A DNA stretch of 64,000 nt from Gracilibacillus boraciitolerans JCM 21714 (GCF_000521485.1 NZ_BAVS01000013.1:1-64000); one strand, 5' to 3'. Counted from the stretch's first letter, positions 9,403 through 19,801 are shown. Notes: generated from the letters alone by a model not told the origin. Numbers and translations are program-made.

Positions 9403-10196
9403 ATGCTTAATATGAAAAGTATCTCGATCACATTTAATGAAGGGACATTGGACGAGAAAAGAGCATTGCAGAATGTTAGCCTTGATATGAAAAAGGGTGA
9501 TTTTGTTACAGTAATCGGTAGTAATGGTGCTGGTAAATCAACTTTAATGAATATGATTTCTGGTTCGATAAAGCCCGATGTTGGGACAGTAGAGATTAAT
9601 GACCAAAATGTTACCATGCTGCCTGAATATAAACGTTCTCAATATATCGGACGTGTTTTTCAGGATCCCATGGCAGGCACAGCTCCAACCATGACCATAG
9701 AAGAAAATTTAGCGATGGCATATGCCGAAATAAACAGCGCACGCTTAAAATTGGGGTTAGTAAAAAGAGAAAAAAAATGTTTAAAGAGCATTTAGCAACA
9801 CTTAACATAGGTTTAGAAGATCGTTTAAATGCAAAAGTTGGCTTATTATCTGGTGGAGAACGTCAAGCTCTGTCCTTATTAATGGCAACTTTTACTGAAC
9901 CGAATATCTTATTGTTGGATGAACATACGGCAGCATTAGATCCATCGCGGGCTGAACTCATTACTAATTTAACTGGAGAAGTTGTCGAACAATTTGAATT
10001 GACGACTCTAATGGTAACTCACAATATGCAACAAGCATTAGACTTAGGAAATCGTCTGATTATGATGGATAAGGGTCAGATTATATTCGAAGTATCTGGG
10101 GAAGAGAAACAGGGCTTAACGATTGAAAAGCTATTACACGAGTTTCAGCGGATCCGGGGAACTCAAATGGAAAATGATCGGGCAATACTTGGATAA
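9403..10196 (+). CDS. ABC transporter ATP-binding protein (TrpZ-like; frameshifted)
   Basis: ATPase of the importer. Walker A is GSNGAGKST, the signature is LLSGGERQA and Walker B is NILLLDEHTAALD, with the switch His in VTHNMQ. The frame breaks in an 8-A run (9770-9777) where nine are expected before ATGTTTAAAGAGC; the second half continues from MFKEHLATLN. Joined length is about 264 residues. The run loss looks like a sequencing error. A terminator follows at 10200. Confidence 0.85.
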
Positions 10197-10199
10197 AGA

Positions 10200-10239
10200 T
10201 AAGACAGTTGCTTATTGAGAATAATGCAGCTGTCTTTTC
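10200..10239 (+). terminator. Terminator after the ABC transporter operon
   Basis: AAGACAGTTGC and GCAGCTGTCTTTT form a stem ending in T residues between the ATPase and aminotransferase genes. Confidence 0.65.
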
Positions 10240-10265
10240 TAACAACAGGAAAGAAGGGATAGGAA

Positions 10266-11454
10266 ATGAAATACGGTTTTGCAGAACGTGTAAAATATAT
10301 GAAATCATCAGCTGTTCGGGATATTTTAAAAATTATTAATCAAGGGAATATCATTTCTTTTGCAGGAGGGTTACCTGAAGAGAGTTTGTTTCCTGTCGAA
10401 GCAGTTGATAAGGCCTTTCATAAAGCGATCACCACAAATAATAAGACACTTCAATATGGCGAAACAGAAGGGGGTAGCTGAGTTACGATCCTTATTAGCG
10501 GAACGAATGAAACAAAAGGGATTAAATAGATTGGCAGAAAATATATTGGTTACTTCCGGAAGTCAACAAGCGATAGATATTTTCTCGCGAGTCATGTTTA
10601 ATAAAGGTGATGTAATTTTAACGGAAAACCCGACATATTTGGCAGCCTTGCAGGTTTTTGAATCATATGAAACGAACGTAGTTGCTGTTGAATCGGATGA
10701 TGATGGCATGATATTGACTGATTTAGAAGAGAAAATAGAACGACTAAAGCCAAAGTGTATTTACGTTGTGCCGACTTACTCCAATCCAACAGGAAAGGTA
10801 TGGTCTTTAGAACGACGCAAGAAACTGTTGGAATTAGCAAATAAATATCACGTAGTTATTTTTGAGGATGATCCATACGGAGAATTACAATTTGATGAAA
10901 AAGCGGCACCACCCTCTATTGCATCCCTGGATAATAATGATCTGGTTCTATATACAAGTACCTTCTCAAAAACAGTGGTTCCAGCGATGCGAATTGGCTG
11001 GATTGTCGGACCACATCAAATAATTCGAATCATGGCGCAGGCAAAGCAAGCAACAGATCTGCACACCAATTCTATTAGTCAGCACGCTTTAATCCATTTG
11101 TTACATGACTTTGATATCGATGAACATATTCAAATCATTCGAAAAACTTATTATGAGCGTATGCTTGTCATGAAAAGGTTACTCGATTCAGTAGAGATTG
11201 ATGGACTAGAGTATATTGTGCCAAAGGGTGGTATGTTTTTCTGGGTGAAATTGCCTGATCATATTAATACGAAGAAGCTATTGAATGAGGCTGTGAAGGA
11301 AGGCGTAGCATTTGTTCCTGGTGCACCTTTCTATGTATCTGAACCAGATCAAACTACTCTAAGGTTGAACTTTACTAATTCAGAGCCTTCCCTGATTGAA
11401 GAAGGTATGAAACGTTTTGTGAAGGTTTTGGAAGCCACAAAGCAACACGCCTAA
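10266..11454 (+). CDS. PLP-dependent aminotransferase, class I/II, 2-aminoadipate-type (frameshifted)
   Basis: About 395 residues when joined. Landmarks are SFAGGLPEESLFP at the N-terminus, TSGSQQAIDI for phosphate binding, PTYSNPTG, EDDPYGEL and the PLP lysine in TSTFSKT, which places it with LysN/2-aminoadipate or related transaminases. A 5-G run at 10470-10474, where GETEGVAEL needs four, breaks the frame. The ATG 10266 has GGAAAGAAGGGAT upstream. The neighbouring aromatic or branched amino acid-type importer suggests transamination of an imported amino acid, which is inference. Confidence 0.85.
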
Positions 11455-11473
11455 CGATGTAGAAATAATGGTA

Positions 11474-11516
11474 AACGGTGATGTTACTTTTAATAAGTTA
11501 CATCACCGTTATTTTA
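11474..11516. terminator. Bidirectional terminator between convergent genes
   Basis: AACGGTGATGT and ACATCACCGTT form a perfect 11-base stem, with T-rich flanks on both sides. It serves the aminotransferase gene on the plus strand and yueI on the minus strand. Confidence 0.8.
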
Positions 11517-11527
11517 TAAAACTAACA

Positions 11528-11962
11528 TTACACGCCCAATATTTTCTTCCACCATGGCTTTTTTTCATTCTTTTTAGCAGGATGTGGCTCTTTCTCTTCG
11601 GGTAAGAATATTTCTTCTTTATCTACAGCTACCTTGGAAGCTAATACGATACCGTAATCACTTTCAGCTTCACGGTTGGTTACAGATGTATAACTAACCT
11701 CGTGTTTGTTTGCTATGTCACGAAAGGGTTTAAAAAAGCGGAAATTCATATTACCATTCATAAGCAATGTTGCTTGTGGGTATTCAAGGATAGCTTTTTC
11801 AATTTCTGGCAGCCCTTTCTCACCGCGCACCTCTGATTTACTTAAAACTAAGATAACTCTTTCTCGATAGGTGCCAAGAAATTTCCTCTTTTCGTCGGGA
11901 TTGATTTCTCTTTTCCCATAAATTCCTTCCTGTAAATAATCGTCTACATCTTTACTCGCCAT
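11528..11962 (-). CDS. yueI: YueI family protein (DUF1694)
   Basis: A soluble protein of 144 residues and unknown function, conserved in Bacillales. VDDYLQEGIYGKREINPDE and RKFLGTYRERVILVLSKSEV match the family opening, with YPQATLLMNGNMNFR and YGIVLASKVAVDKEEI following. The C-terminal tail is Lys/Trp-rich (KKPWWKKI). Start ATG 11962 follows TGAGGTG; an upstream TTG at 11971 is less likely. Confidence 0.85.
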   Translation of the reverse strand: MASKDVDDYLQEGIYGKREINPDEKRKFLGTYRERVILVLSKSEVRGEKGLPEIEKAILEYPQATLLMNGNMNFRFFKPFRDIANKHEVSYTSVTNREAESDYGIVLASKVAVDKEEIFLPEEKEPHPAKKNEKKPWWKKILGV

Positions 11963-12004
11963 TTCTAACACCTCAATTTAAATATTCTTACTAATAGTAT
12001 ATAC

Positions 12005-12038
12005 AAAAAAGAAAAACTCCCCCCCAATGAAAAAGGGA
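12005..12038 (-). terminator. Terminator of the ectoine operon
   Basis: On the minus strand GCTCCC pairs with GGGGAG, followed by TTTTTC, downstream of ectC and ahead of yueI. One arm contains a 7-C tract that is probably inflated. Confidence 0.6.
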
Positions 12039-12102
12039 GCTTTTGAAAAAGAATTTTAGTTATGTCAACAATAGAAATTGTGGATGTTCTATTAGCTAAT
12101 AT

Positions 12103-12489
12103 TTAATCTTCATCTACAGGATAAACACCGTTTTCGTCATGTACTTCCTTACCTGAAAGTGGTGGGTTAAATACACAAATCATTCTCATATCTTCTTTAG
12201 CACGAAGCAGATGTTCATCATTTTTATCTAATGCATATAACGTATCTTTAGTTATAGGCCATACTTTATTATCACTTAGTGTAACAACTTCACCTTCACC
12301 TTCAATACAATAAACGGATTCAAGGTGATTTTGATACCAGATATGAGTTTCAGTTCCTGCTTTAATAATAGTATCGTTAACGGAGTAACCCATACCGTCT
12401 TTTTTCATAATAAGTCGGCGGCTTATCCAGTTACCTCCGTCAACATCGAATTCAGTTCCTAGTACGTCTTCTAGTTTAACTACTTTCAT
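12103..12489 (-). CDS. ectC: L-ectoine synthase
   Basis: Last step of ectoine synthesis: cyclises N-gamma-acetyl-diaminobutyrate to ectoine, a cytoplasmic osmoprotectant. It has 128 residues, the usual length, with a cupin fold. [51 protein letters not shown] and [13 protein letters not shown] are family hallmarks. AGGAGGAC lies upstream of ATG 12489. Third gene of ectABC, 51 bases after ectB. Confidence 0.97.
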   Translation of the reverse strand: MKVVKLEDVLGTEFDVDGGNWISRRLIMKKDGMGYSVNDTIIKAGTETHIWYQNHLESVYCIEGEGEVVTLSDNKVWPITKDTLYALDKNDEHLLRAKEDMRMICVFNPPLSGKEVHDENGVYPVDED

Positions 12490-12540
12490 AAGATAAATGT
12501 CCTCCTGTATTTTCTGTTGTATATTGTAATCTGATTAAAA

Positions 12541-13809
12541 TTAATTAGTAACAGGATCTTTCACTAATCCTTTAACACTTTCTTCAATGATTTCAAGACC
12601 TCTTTGCAGATCCTCTTTTGGAATATTTAAGGCCGGGAATAATTTGAAAACTTCATCATTAGGTCCAGCTGTTTCCATAATTAAGCCTAACTCAAAACAA
12701 CGAGCAGTTACTTTTGATGAAAAACCTTCTACTTCGGAAGCAATACCTACCATAAATCCGCGGCCACGTACTTCGCCGTTGATTTCAGGATATTTTTCTA
12801 CTATATCCTCCAGGAAGCTGTAGATAATTTCTGATTTTTCATGAATTTCTTCTTCAAATGAAGAATCCATCCAAAAATCTAGTGCAGCTGTTGCTGTAAC
12901 AAACGCATGGTTATTACCACGGAAGGTACCATTGTGCTCACCAGGCTTCCAAATATCTAATTCAGGTTTAATTAATGTTACTGCTAATGGCAAGCCATAA
13001 CCACTTAATGATTTAGAAAGGCAGATAATATCCGGCTTAATTCCAGCTGCTTCAAAACTGAAGAAAGTTCCAGTACGGCCAATACCTGCTTGCACTTCAT
13101 CAACAATTAAAAGAATGCCCCAACGACGACAGATTTCTTCAATTTGTTTTAACCACTCAAATCGAGCTGCGTTAATTCCACCTTCACCTTGTACTGTTTC
13201 TACGATCATGGCTGCCGGAATTGCTACACCACTACCCTTATCTTCTAGAAATCTTTCAAGATATACAAGTGTATCATGATCCACATAGTTATCATATGCC
13301 ATTGTTACTGTGTTTTGCAGCGGAATACCAGCACCCTGACGTTTCATTGAATTACCTGTTACAGATAGTGCGCCGATGGTCATACCATGGAAGCCCCCAG
13401 TAAAGCTGATAATATCCGTACGACCTGTCACTTTACGTGCTAATTTCAAGGCGCTTTCTACTGTGTTTGTACCAGTTGGTCCTGGAAACATTACTTTATA
13501 GTCAAGGTTACGTGGGTGAAGAATTACGTCATAAAATTTTTGTAAAAACTCTGCTTTGGCAGTAGATGCCATATCTAGTGAATGGGTAATACCATCACTC
13601 ATAATATAATCTACTAATTTTTGTTTCATGTGATCATTGTTGTGGCCATAATTAAGTGCACCAGCACCTGAAAAGAAATCTAAATATTCTTTGCCGTCTT
13701 CGTTCCACATTTTATGATCTTTAGCTTTTGTAAAAACAGTTGGGAAATTACGAATATAACTGCGTACTACGGATTCGTGGTTATTAATAATATCAAGATT
13801 TTTGCTCAT
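12541..13809 (-). CDS. ectB: Diaminobutyrate-2-oxoglutarate transaminase
   Basis: First step of ectoine synthesis: converts aspartate semialdehyde to L-2,4-diaminobutyrate with glutamate as amino donor. It has 422 residues. Class III aminotransferase features are [13 protein letters not shown], the GGFHGMT loop, [14 protein letters not shown] and the PLP lysine in [16 protein letters not shown] 13809 follows AGGAGGAAC. It is intact, without frameshift. Confidence 0.97.
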   Translation of the reverse strand: MSKNLDIINNHESVVRSYIRNFPTVFTKAKDHKMWNEDGKEYLDFFSGAGALNYGHNNDHMKQKLVDYIMSDGITHSLDMASTAKAEFLQKFYDVILHPRNLDYKVMFPGPTGTNTVESALKLARKVTGRTDIISFTGGFHGMTIGALSVTGNSMKRQGAGIPLQNTVTMAYDNYVDHDTLVYLERFLEDKGSGVAIPAAMIVETVQGEGGINAARFEWLKQIEEICRRWGILLIVDEVQAGIGRTGTFFSFEAAGIKPDIICLSKSLSGYGLPLAVTLIKPELDIWKPGEHNGTFRGNNHAFVTATAALDFWMDSSFEEEIHEKSEIIYSFLEDIVEKYPEINGEVRGRGFMVGIASEVEGFSSKVTARCFELGLIMETAGPNDEVFKLFPALNIPKEDLQRGLEIIEESVKGLVKDPVTN

Positions 13810-13890
13810 CTAATTTGTTCCTCCTGTTTTTTTATATATTAAAATGATTTTAAAGATATTCAAGAGTAGAGTTCATAAAACTAGGTTAAA

Positions 13891-14406
13891 TCACTTGTTA
13901 ATAGGTCCAACTATAAACTTTAGCTCTTCTTCATGTTCATCACCTGGGAAAATATCTTTGGTAAAAAACTCGCTGGAAGTAATATCTGTTTGAAAATCTC
14001 GAGCTAATTTCTGGAATAAGGATTGTGATGCTTTGTTTGAGGGTGTAATAGTTGCTTCGACAAATTTCACGTTTTGACACCCTTCACTGTTCAATAAGTG
14101 ATGCAACATGTTGGATGCAATCCCTTTTCCTCGCTGTGAAGCGTCAACACCTACTTGCCAAACAAATACTGCATCTTGTTTTTTTGGAGGGATAAATGCG
14201 GTAATAAAACCAACCACTTGGTTACCTTGTTTTGCAACGACACAAGTATCACTAAAATACTCACTCATAAGAATGTATTTATAAGAAGAGTTTGTATCTA
14301 ATGTTGAATTTGCAACTAATTCCCACAGGGCTGCCCCATCATGTTTAGTTGGTTGTGAAAATACAACCTCATTAGACGGAGTAGAATTATTTTTATAATT
14401 AATCAC
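13891..14406 (-). CDS. ectA: Diaminobutyrate acetyltransferase
   Basis: Second step of ectoine synthesis: acetylates diaminobutyrate at the gamma amino group. A GNAT-fold protein of 171 residues; the acetyl-CoA loop is in VDASQRGKGIASNML, with VFVWQVGVD before it and FVEATITPSNKASQSLF after. The start is GTG 14406, seven bases after AAAGGAGC. First gene of the operon, with a sigma-A promoter about 60 bases upstream. Confidence 0.96.
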   Translation of the reverse strand: MINYKNNSTPSNEVVFSQPTKHDGAALWELVANSTLDTNSSYKYILMSEYFSDTCVVAKQGNQVVGFITAFIPPKKQDAVFVWQVGVDASQRGKGIASNMLHHLLNSEGCQNVKFVEATITPSNKASQSLFQKLARDFQTDITSSEFFTKDIFPGDEHEEELKFIVGPINK

Positions 14407-14460
14407 TGTTTGCTCCTTTCTTATTTGGCAACATTTATTTACGCAAATAGTACGTTATAT

Positions 14461-14489
14461 ATGATATAGGGATATGGGAAGATTATCAA
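14461..14489 (-). promoter_or_regulatory. Promoter of ectABC
   Basis: On the minus strand TTGATA (14489-14484) and TATCAT (14466-14461) are separated by 17 bases. This gives a leader of about 50 bases before ectA. No clear sigma-B promoter was found. Osmotic control in this family is established; the element responsible is not visible. Confidence 0.6.
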
Positions 14490-14652
14490 ATCTCTTATAG
14501 AGTGATTAAACAGTATGAACCTTCTTATGTTTTGATGAGCGTAATTCTAGTCGAATAACTTTATATTTCCTTCAATATTGTTACGTATACTTACAAATTT
14601 GCAAAATTTACTGAAAATAAATCAGTTTATTTTATCTTTCTGTTATGTAATT

Positions 14653-14716
14653 AAAAAATCCGAACGATAATGAAATTCTAATCGGATAGAATTCGCATCA
14701 TCATCGTTCGGATTTT
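14653..14716 (-). terminator. Terminator after the catalase gene
   Basis: AAAATCCGAACGAT and ATCGTTCGGATTTT form a long stem just downstream of the katA stop, with A/T runs on both sides. Confidence 0.75.
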
Positions 14717-14725
14717 GGTTTCACC

Positions 14726-16201
14726 TTATTTTTTTAAGTGTGCAGGAACTTCGACATCAAGCTTAGCTGCAATACCCTCTGCTAGCTCTGGATCAACCTT
14801 ATAGAAGTTTTCCAATTGACGCTCTACTACACCTGCTTGCGTTACTCCACTCATATGATCAGCAAAATTCTGGATTAAACGTTCACGTTCACCTGCATCC
14901 ATTACTTCACGGAAAAGTGCACGTGGCTGTGAATAATGGTCATCGTTATCATATGGAACACTGTCAGCAAAACCAGAAACTTCAAATGGTGTTTGCTTGT
15001 TTTCAGGAGTCTCAACCGGAGCTCCATCGACACTATGTGGTTCATAGTTAATTTGGCTGCCACCATTACCATCAAAACGCATATAACCGTCACGTTGATT
15101 GTTATTTACTGGTGCTATTGGACGGTTGATTGGCAATGCTTCGTGATTAGCTCCAATACGATAGCGATGAGCATCAGAATATGCAAACAAACGACCTTGA
15201 AGCATTTTATCCGGAGATGCTTCAATACCAGGAACAAAATGTCCAGGAGAGAATGCTGCTTGTTCTACTTCAGCAAAATAATTTTCAGGGTTACGATCCA
15301 ATACCATTTTACCAACTTCTACTAGTGGGTAATCAGAGTGTGGCCAAACTTTGGTTACATCAAATGGATCGTAACGATAATTTTTCGCATCTGCTTCAGA
15401 CATAATTTGAACCTTTAAAGTCCATGAAGGATAATTTCCTTCTGCAATAGCGTTAAATAGATCTTCTGTATGATAATCTGGGTTTGTACCAGCTAATTTA
15501 TCTGCAAGGTCAACATCTAAGTTTTTAATTCCCTGATCCGTTTTGAAGTGATATTTAATAAAGACAGCTTCCCCCCCGTCTTTATTTACCCATTTAAACG
15601 TATGGCTTCCATACCCATTTTGATGACGAAGCGTTGCTGGAATACCACGATCTGAGTGTAAGATAGTAATTTGATGAAGTGATTCCGGTGATAATGACCA
15701 GAAATCCCAAGTCATATTAGGGTCTTTTAGATGTGTTTGTGGATGACGTTTTTGAGTATGAATAAAGTCTGGAAATTTAATCGCATCACGAATAAAGAAG
15801 ACAGGCGTATTATTTCCAACTAAATCATAATTACCCTCATCTGTATAGAATTTAACAGCGAAACCACGAGGGTCACGAACTGTATCTGCTGATCCTAATT
15901 CCCCCCCTGCAACTGTTGAAAAACGAATAAACATTGGTGTTCTTTTACCAACTTCAGATAAGAAGTCTGCTTTTGTATATTTTGAAACATCATTTGTAAC
16001 TTCGAAGTATCCATGTGCACCTGCACCTTTAGCATGAACCACTCGTTCAGGTACTCTTTCACGGTTAAAGTGAGCTAGTTTTTCTAATAAATGTACATCT
16101 TGAATTAATGTTGGTCCTCTGTTTCCAGCTGTAATGGAATTTTGGTTATCTCCTACAGGCATACCAGAAGCCGTTGTTAAGTATTTTTTTTCTTCACTCA
16201 T
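14726..16201 (-). CDS. katA: Catalase, monofunctional heme type
   Basis: Converts hydrogen peroxide to water and oxygen in the cytoplasm. 491 residues. The distal His is in [16 protein letters not shown], the distal Asn in [12 protein letters not shown] and the proximal heme Tyr in [14 protein letters not shown]. Two 7-C tracts (near 15570 and 15901) add glycines to KDGEA and VAGELGSAD, positions where the family has one glycine. ATG 16201 follows GGAGAGGTG. It is transcribed towards ectABC but has its own terminator. Confidence 0.95.
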   Translation of the reverse strand: MSEEKKYLTTASGMPVGDNQNSITAGNRGPTLIQDVHLLEKLAHFNRERVPERVVHAKGAGAHGYFEVTNDVSKYTKADFLSEVGKRTPMFIRFSTVAGGELGSADTVRDPRGFAVKFYTDEGNYDLVGNNTPVFFIRDAIKFPDFIHTQKRHPQTHLKDPNMTWDFWSLSPESLHQITILHSDRGIPATLRHQNGYGSHTFKWVNKDGGEAVFIKYHFKTDQGIKNLDVDLADKLAGTNPDYHTEDLFNAIAEGNYPSWTLKVQIMSEADAKNYRYDPFDVTKVWPHSDYPLVEVGKMVLDRNPENYFAEVEQAAFSPGHFVPGIEASPDKMLQGRLFAYSDAHRYRIGANHEALPINRPIAPVNNNQRDGYMRFDGNGGSQINYEPHSVDGAPVETPENKQTPFEVSGFADSVPYDNDDHYSQPRALFREVMDAGERERLIQNFADHMSGVTQAGVVERQLENFYKVDPELAEGIAAKLDVEVPAHLKK

Positions 16202-16240
16202 ATATATAGCACCTCTCCTTTAATAAATAGTACATACTTT

Positions 16241-16268
16241 ATTATAATACAAATTTAATAAAAATCAA
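16241..16268 (-). promoter_or_regulatory. Promoter of katA, possible PerR site
   Basis: On the minus strand TTGATT (16268-16263) and TATAAT (16246-16241) are 16 bases apart. The overlapping TTGTATTATAATAA partly resembles the PerR box TTATAATNATTATAA. Peroxide induction is expected for the family, but the box is weak. Confidence 0.5.
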
Positions 16269-16302
16269 TATTTATTTATAATTATTTTAATTAAGAAATT
16301 GT

Positions 16303-16433
16303 AAAAAAAGAGAGGACCACCTATACGAATAGTGTGACCTCTAATGGATTGGGAAACATCCTCGAAACTTTTGTTGATTGGGGGGGGTAACAAAAGATAT
16401 GTGTAAAGGGAATGTTTCATCACTGTATGTGAT
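16303..16433 (-). ncRNA. Candidate Fur-regulated small RNA (FsrA-like)
   Basis: A strong sigma-A promoter on the minus strand (TTGAAA, 17-base spacer, TATAAT) carries a near-perfect Fur box in its spacer. About 130 bases downstream is a typical terminator: AGAGG and CCTCT arms with paired inner bases, then seven Ts. Between them is a perfect hairpin, CTTTTGTT and AACAAAAG, whose loop is a C tract. CCC words also occur in ATTCCCTTT and TTTCCCAATCC. Iron-responsive RNAs of the FsrA type use exposed C-rich loops against ribosome binding sites. No convincing reading frame with a ribosome binding site is present. Confidence 0.6.
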
Positions 16434-16439
16434 AATTAT

Positions 16440-16468
16440 ATTATAACGATAATGATAATCATTTTCAA
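16440..16468 (-). promoter_or_regulatory. Sigma-A promoter with Fur box
   Basis: TTGAAA at 16468-16463 and TATAAT at 16445-16440 on the minus strand are spaced by 17 bases. The 19-mer GATAATGATAATCATTTTC (16448-16466) matches the Fur consensus at all but one position and covers the spacer and -35. Fur with iron would block this promoter. The same box may also serve the divergent ABC ATPase gene at 16604. Confidence 0.8.
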
Positions 16469-16603
16469 TAGAAAACTTAAAATAATTTAATTTTTAAATT
16501 TAATTAAATGAAGCTTCAGTATATTACATCTATTTCAGTGATTCAATGATGAGAAATTTCCTAAGCTAGTGTGTATACTAGATCCATAAGGAGTGGAGAA
16601 TGG

Positions 16604-17380
16604 ATGGTATTGGATTTACAACAGGTAGGTTTAAAAAAAGATGGTAACTGGATATTAAAGGGAATAGATTGGCACATTGAAAAAGGCGAGCATTGGGCAC
16701 TATTGGGATTAAATGGAGCAGGGAAAACAGCACTATTACATATGCTTTGTGCCTATTACTTCCCGACAGAGGGAAAAGTGAAGGTAATTAATAAGCAATT
16801 CGGAAAAGATGTCTTAGGAGAGCAATTAAGACAACAAATAGGTATCGTTTCCTCCACAATGAAACAAAGAATTTACGGAATAGATAGCGCTTATCAAGTT
16901 ATTCTAAGTGGTGCTTTTGCCTCTATTGGATTATATGAAACACCAACAGATCAAATGCGTGAGAAGGCACAGCAGCTGTTGAAGGAATTAGACTGTTTCT
17001 CATATGCAAATCGCCCATACCGAACTTTATCCCAAGGAGAGCAGCAGCGAGTATTAATTGGACGATCGTTAATGAATGATCCTGAATTATTAATCTTGGA
17101 TGAACCTACGACAGGTTTAGATTTTATTGCAAGAGAACAATTGTTAGAATCGATTGAGAGAATTAGCCTGGAGAATAATGCACCTTCTATTATATATGTA
17201 ACGCATCATGTCGAAGAAATCCTGCCAACTTTCTCAAAAACATTACTTTTAAAAAAGGGGCAAGTGTTTAGTCAAGGATTAACAAAGGAAATGGTGGAAT
17301 CAGAAAACTTATCACAATTCTTTGGTTTACCAGTAGAAGTTGATTGGTCTGAACAACGACCGACTTTAAAGAAGAAATAA
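16604..17380 (+). CDS. ABC transporter ATP-binding protein (YlmA/ModF-like)
   Basis: A 258-residue ATPase without a partner permease nearby. Walker A is GLNGAGKTALL, the signature is LSQGEQQRVLIGR and Walker B is LLILDEPTTGLD; IYVTHHVEEILPTFSKTLLL matches the YlmA family. Start ATG 16604 is preceded by AAGGAG ten bases upstream; the region before it is leader. A Fur box lies 140 bases upstream, which hints at an iron link. Its transported substrate is unknown. Confidence 0.8.
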   Translation: MVLDLQQVGLKKDGNWILKGIDWHIEKGEHWALLGLNGAGKTALLHMLCAYYFPTEGKVKVINKQFGKDVLGEQLRQQIGIVSSTMKQRIYGIDSAYQVILSGAFASIGLYETPTDQMREKAQQLLKELDCFSYANRPYRTLSQGEQQRVLIGRSLMNDPELLILDEPTTGLDFIAREQLLESIERISLENNAPSIIYVTHHVEEILPTFSKTLLLKKGQVFSQGLTKEMVESENLSQFFGLPVEVDWSEQRPTLKKK

Positions 17381-17571
17381 CGTAGCATAGGAGTAATCGG
17401 GAAATATTTGAGATGATAATTCCTGATAATGCCTTTCATTTTGTATCAAATGTAAAATAAAACATCTTTTTGTTAGATAAGTAATTGGCATAGCTTTTCT
17501 TACTATTTCTTATCATTTTTTTCATTGTTCCTAATAATATGGGAGTAGAGAATGAGAGAGAAGGTGCCCAA

Positions 17572-17900
17572 ATGATTACATGGTTATCGTTTGTTTTATT
17601 ATCACTTGCTACTTTTAGGTTAACAAGGTTAATTATTTATGATAAAATTACGGCTTTTATTCGAGCACCCTTTTTTGAAATGGAAGAAAATGGTTATCTG
17701 ATAGCTCGGTAGAGGAAATAGTGATATTCAAAGGAAATGGCCTAAGGAGATGGATTGGTGAGTTATTAAGATGTCATTGGTGTACGGGTATTTGGACAGC
17801 AATCTTTCTCTTTATCGGATTTTACTTCTTTTCTGCAATATTTCTACCTATAATTATTATTTTAGCAATGGCAGGAGTTGCTCCATTATCGAAGTGTTGA
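17572..17900 (+). CDS. DUF1360 membrane protein (frameshifted)
   Basis: Small membrane protein of the sporulation-associated DUF1360 family. MITWLSFVLLSLATFRLTRL and IRAPFFEMEE are in one frame; from about 17701 the reading moves to DSSVEEIVIFKGNGLRRW, LLRCHWCTGIWTA and a second hydrophobic stretch. The CxWCTGxW motif is the family hallmark. The junction near TATCTGATAGC needs a one-base correction. Function unknown. Confidence 0.65.
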
Positions 17901-17913
17901 TATCTTACTTTAT

Positions 17914-18018
17914 TTAATTTTTATCGGCAGTAGTTTTTCTTTGATAACTACTACAGCTACATTTTTTCTTTTTTCGAGCCTTTTTTAGATTTTTTATACT
18001 CACATTATTATTTTCCAT
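17914..18018 (-). CDS. Possible small basic Cys-containing peptide
   Basis: A 34-codon frame that begins MENNNVSIKNLKKARKKKK and has a CSCSS motif in its C-terminal half. The ATG is preceded by GTGAAGGAGTTTGAATA, a good ribosome binding site, which is the main support. I do not recognise the peptide. It overlaps no other gene and ends 14 bases from the DUF1360 stop. Confidence 0.4.
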   Translation of the reverse strand: MENNNVSIKNLKKARKKKKCSCSSYQRKTTADKN

Positions 18019-18248
18019 TATTCAAACTCCTTCACAAAGCAAATTTAAACTATTTCATAACTTATAATATGTGATGCTAAAAGATTCGTTCGGGAAGTAG
18101 CGGAAAAACGATAAAAATTAATTTCTGTTGTCTTTTAAATTGCTTAAGATACTTATGTATACAGTTCATGCCAAAATAGCACAAACTATTCGAGCACCTT
18201 TGGTTATGGTACAATAAAACCTACATTAATAAAAAGGAAGGATTTAAA

Positions 18249-18404
18249 ATGTGGATTGTCATTATTGTATGTATTGCAGTTGTTATAGGTGTTTTGGCAT
18301 TATCTATTCTGACTTTAAATAAAGGATATGGATATAAACACACGATAGATCCATTACCAGGTGAAGAAGAGGAAAAGCAAGATCAAAAAGATCAAGATAA
18401 GTAA
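18249..18404 (+). CDS. ytzI: YtzI-like small membrane protein
   Basis: A 51-residue protein: one N-terminal membrane segment (residues 2-24), then the family motif KGYGYKHTIDPLPG and an acidic, Gln/Asp-rich tail. AAGGAAGGA precedes the ATG. YtzI proteins are conserved in Bacillaceae without known function. A terminator follows at once. Confidence 0.75.
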   Translation: MWIVIIVCIAVVIGVLALSILTLNKGYGYKHTIDPLPGEEEEKQDQKDQDK

Positions 18405-18438
18405 GAAAAAGGATGCCTAATTAGCATCCTTTTTCTTA
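18404..18438. terminator. Bidirectional terminator
   Basis: AGAAAAAGGATGC and GCATCCTTTTTCT form a perfect stem between the convergent ytzI and alcohol dehydrogenase genes. Confidence 0.85.
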
Positions 18439-19608
18439 TTATAATGAAGCTGTATAAATTTTTATGGCATCGATTCGGTTTAGTTTTTTAAAGTTTCCGA
18501 ATTCGGCATTAGCTATTACTGTTTTATCTGCCATTTCTTCCACAGTATCTTCATCGATATTATAATCTGCCAAACGTGAAGGTGCATCAATGGAATTCCA
18601 AAATGCGCGAAGCTTTTCAATACCTTCCAGTCCGATGTCTTTATCCGTTTTACCGTCAGGATCTACATCAAAGACTCGGATGGCTAATTGTTTAAAGCGC
18701 TCGACATTCTCATCAATTGCATAGCGCATCCAATTTGGGAAAAGAATTGCCAGGCCTCCACCATGTGGGATATCGTGAACAGCTGATACGGCATGTTCCA
18801 AGTTATGTGTTGCCCAATCTCCATGGTATCCCATGCTTACCATCCCGTTTAAGGCCATCGTTCCATTATATAATACGGTAGCACGATGCTCTTCATTTTC
18901 AAGATCTTCTAATAATTTAGGTGCGGTTTCAACCATCGTTTGCAATATGCCTTCGACCATTCTATCTTGTAATAAAGTATTATTTTCATGATGGAAATAA
19001 TGCTCAAGTGCATGTGACATAATGTCTACCATACCATAAATTGTTTGATCTCGAGGTACAGACTTTGTAAAAACAGGATCTAAGATAGAGAATACAGGAA
19101 ACGTATAGGGACTTCCCCCCCAACCGTGTTTCTCTTTTGTTTCCCAATTTGTAATGACAGATCCAGGGTTCATTTCAGATCCAGTAGCTGCTAGTGTTAA
19201 TAGCGTTCCAAATGGTAAAGCGTCAGAAGCGCTGGTTTTTTTGGTGACAATATCCCAAATATCCTCTTCAGATCTTGCACCAGCTGCAATGGCTTTCGTA
19301 CAGTCAATCGTACTGCCACCGCCAACTGCAAGTATAAAATCAATCTTTTCATTTTTGCATATCTCAATTCCCTTTCGTGCTGTCGTCACTCTGGGATTAG
19401 GTTCCACACCACTTAATTCAAATACGTTTTTATTGGCATTGTTTAATATCGTGATGACTTGGTCGTATAATCCGTTTCTTTTAATACTTCCGCCACCATA
19501 TACAAGCAAAATATTTGCTCCGTAGTTGGAAAGTTCATTTTTCAGATGTTCCAGTTGTCCTTGACCAAAATACAATCTTGTTGGATTATGGAAAATAAAG
19601 CTTTGCAT
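18439..19608 (-). CDS. Iron-containing alcohol dehydrogenase (butanol dehydrogenase-like)
   Basis: NAD(P)H-dependent aldehyde/alcohol oxidoreductase of the BdhA/YugK type, 389 residues from ATG 19608, which follows GGAGGAAACACC. Landmarks are [42 protein letters not shown] and the metal site [11 protein letters not shown] with [11 protein letters not shown] 7-C tract near 19115 adds a glycine in HGWGSPYTF. Substrate range is unknown; it stands as a single gene. Confidence 0.88.
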   Translation of the reverse strand: MQSFIFHNPTRLYFGQGQLEHLKNELSNYGANILLVYGGGSIKRNGLYDQVITILNNANKNVFELSGVEPNPRVTTARKGIEICKNEKIDFILAVGGGSTIDCTKAIAAGARSEEDIWDIVTKKTSASDALPFGTLLTLAATGSEMNPGSVITNWETKEKHGWGGSPYTFPVFSILDPVFTKSVPRDQTIYGMVDIMSHALEHYFHHENNTLLQDRMVEGILQTMVETAPKLLEDLENEEHRATVLYNGTMALNGMVSMGYHGDWATHNLEHAVSAVHDIPHGGGLAILFPNWMRYAIDENVERFKQLAIRVFDVDPDGKTDKDIGLEGIEKLRAFWNSIDAPSRLADYNIDEDTVEEMADKTVIANAEFGNFKKLNRIDAIKIYTASL

Positions 19609-19801
19609 GGTGTTTCCTCCTTGAATTTGATTGAGCCAATAAGTATCTCCATTTAAATATGGCAATATTTTTAACTTGTGTAAAGTGATTTGCATTTTAA
19701 ATTTTAATGTTTAATAATTGAAGGAAAAGGAATAGTAATAGTAGAATAATTAATATAGAACCTTTTAAACAAGTTCTAATTTTATCGAAGGAGTGGATAG
19801 A

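Noticed and set aside
14936-15325. Plus-strand open frame opposite catalase
   Set aside because: It lies wholly within the conserved catalase gene and has no features of its own.
16303-16430. Reading frame starting MKHSLYTYLLPPP inside the small RNA
   Set aside because: No ribosome binding site, it runs through the terminator stem, and the promoter-terminator layout fits a non-coding RNA better.
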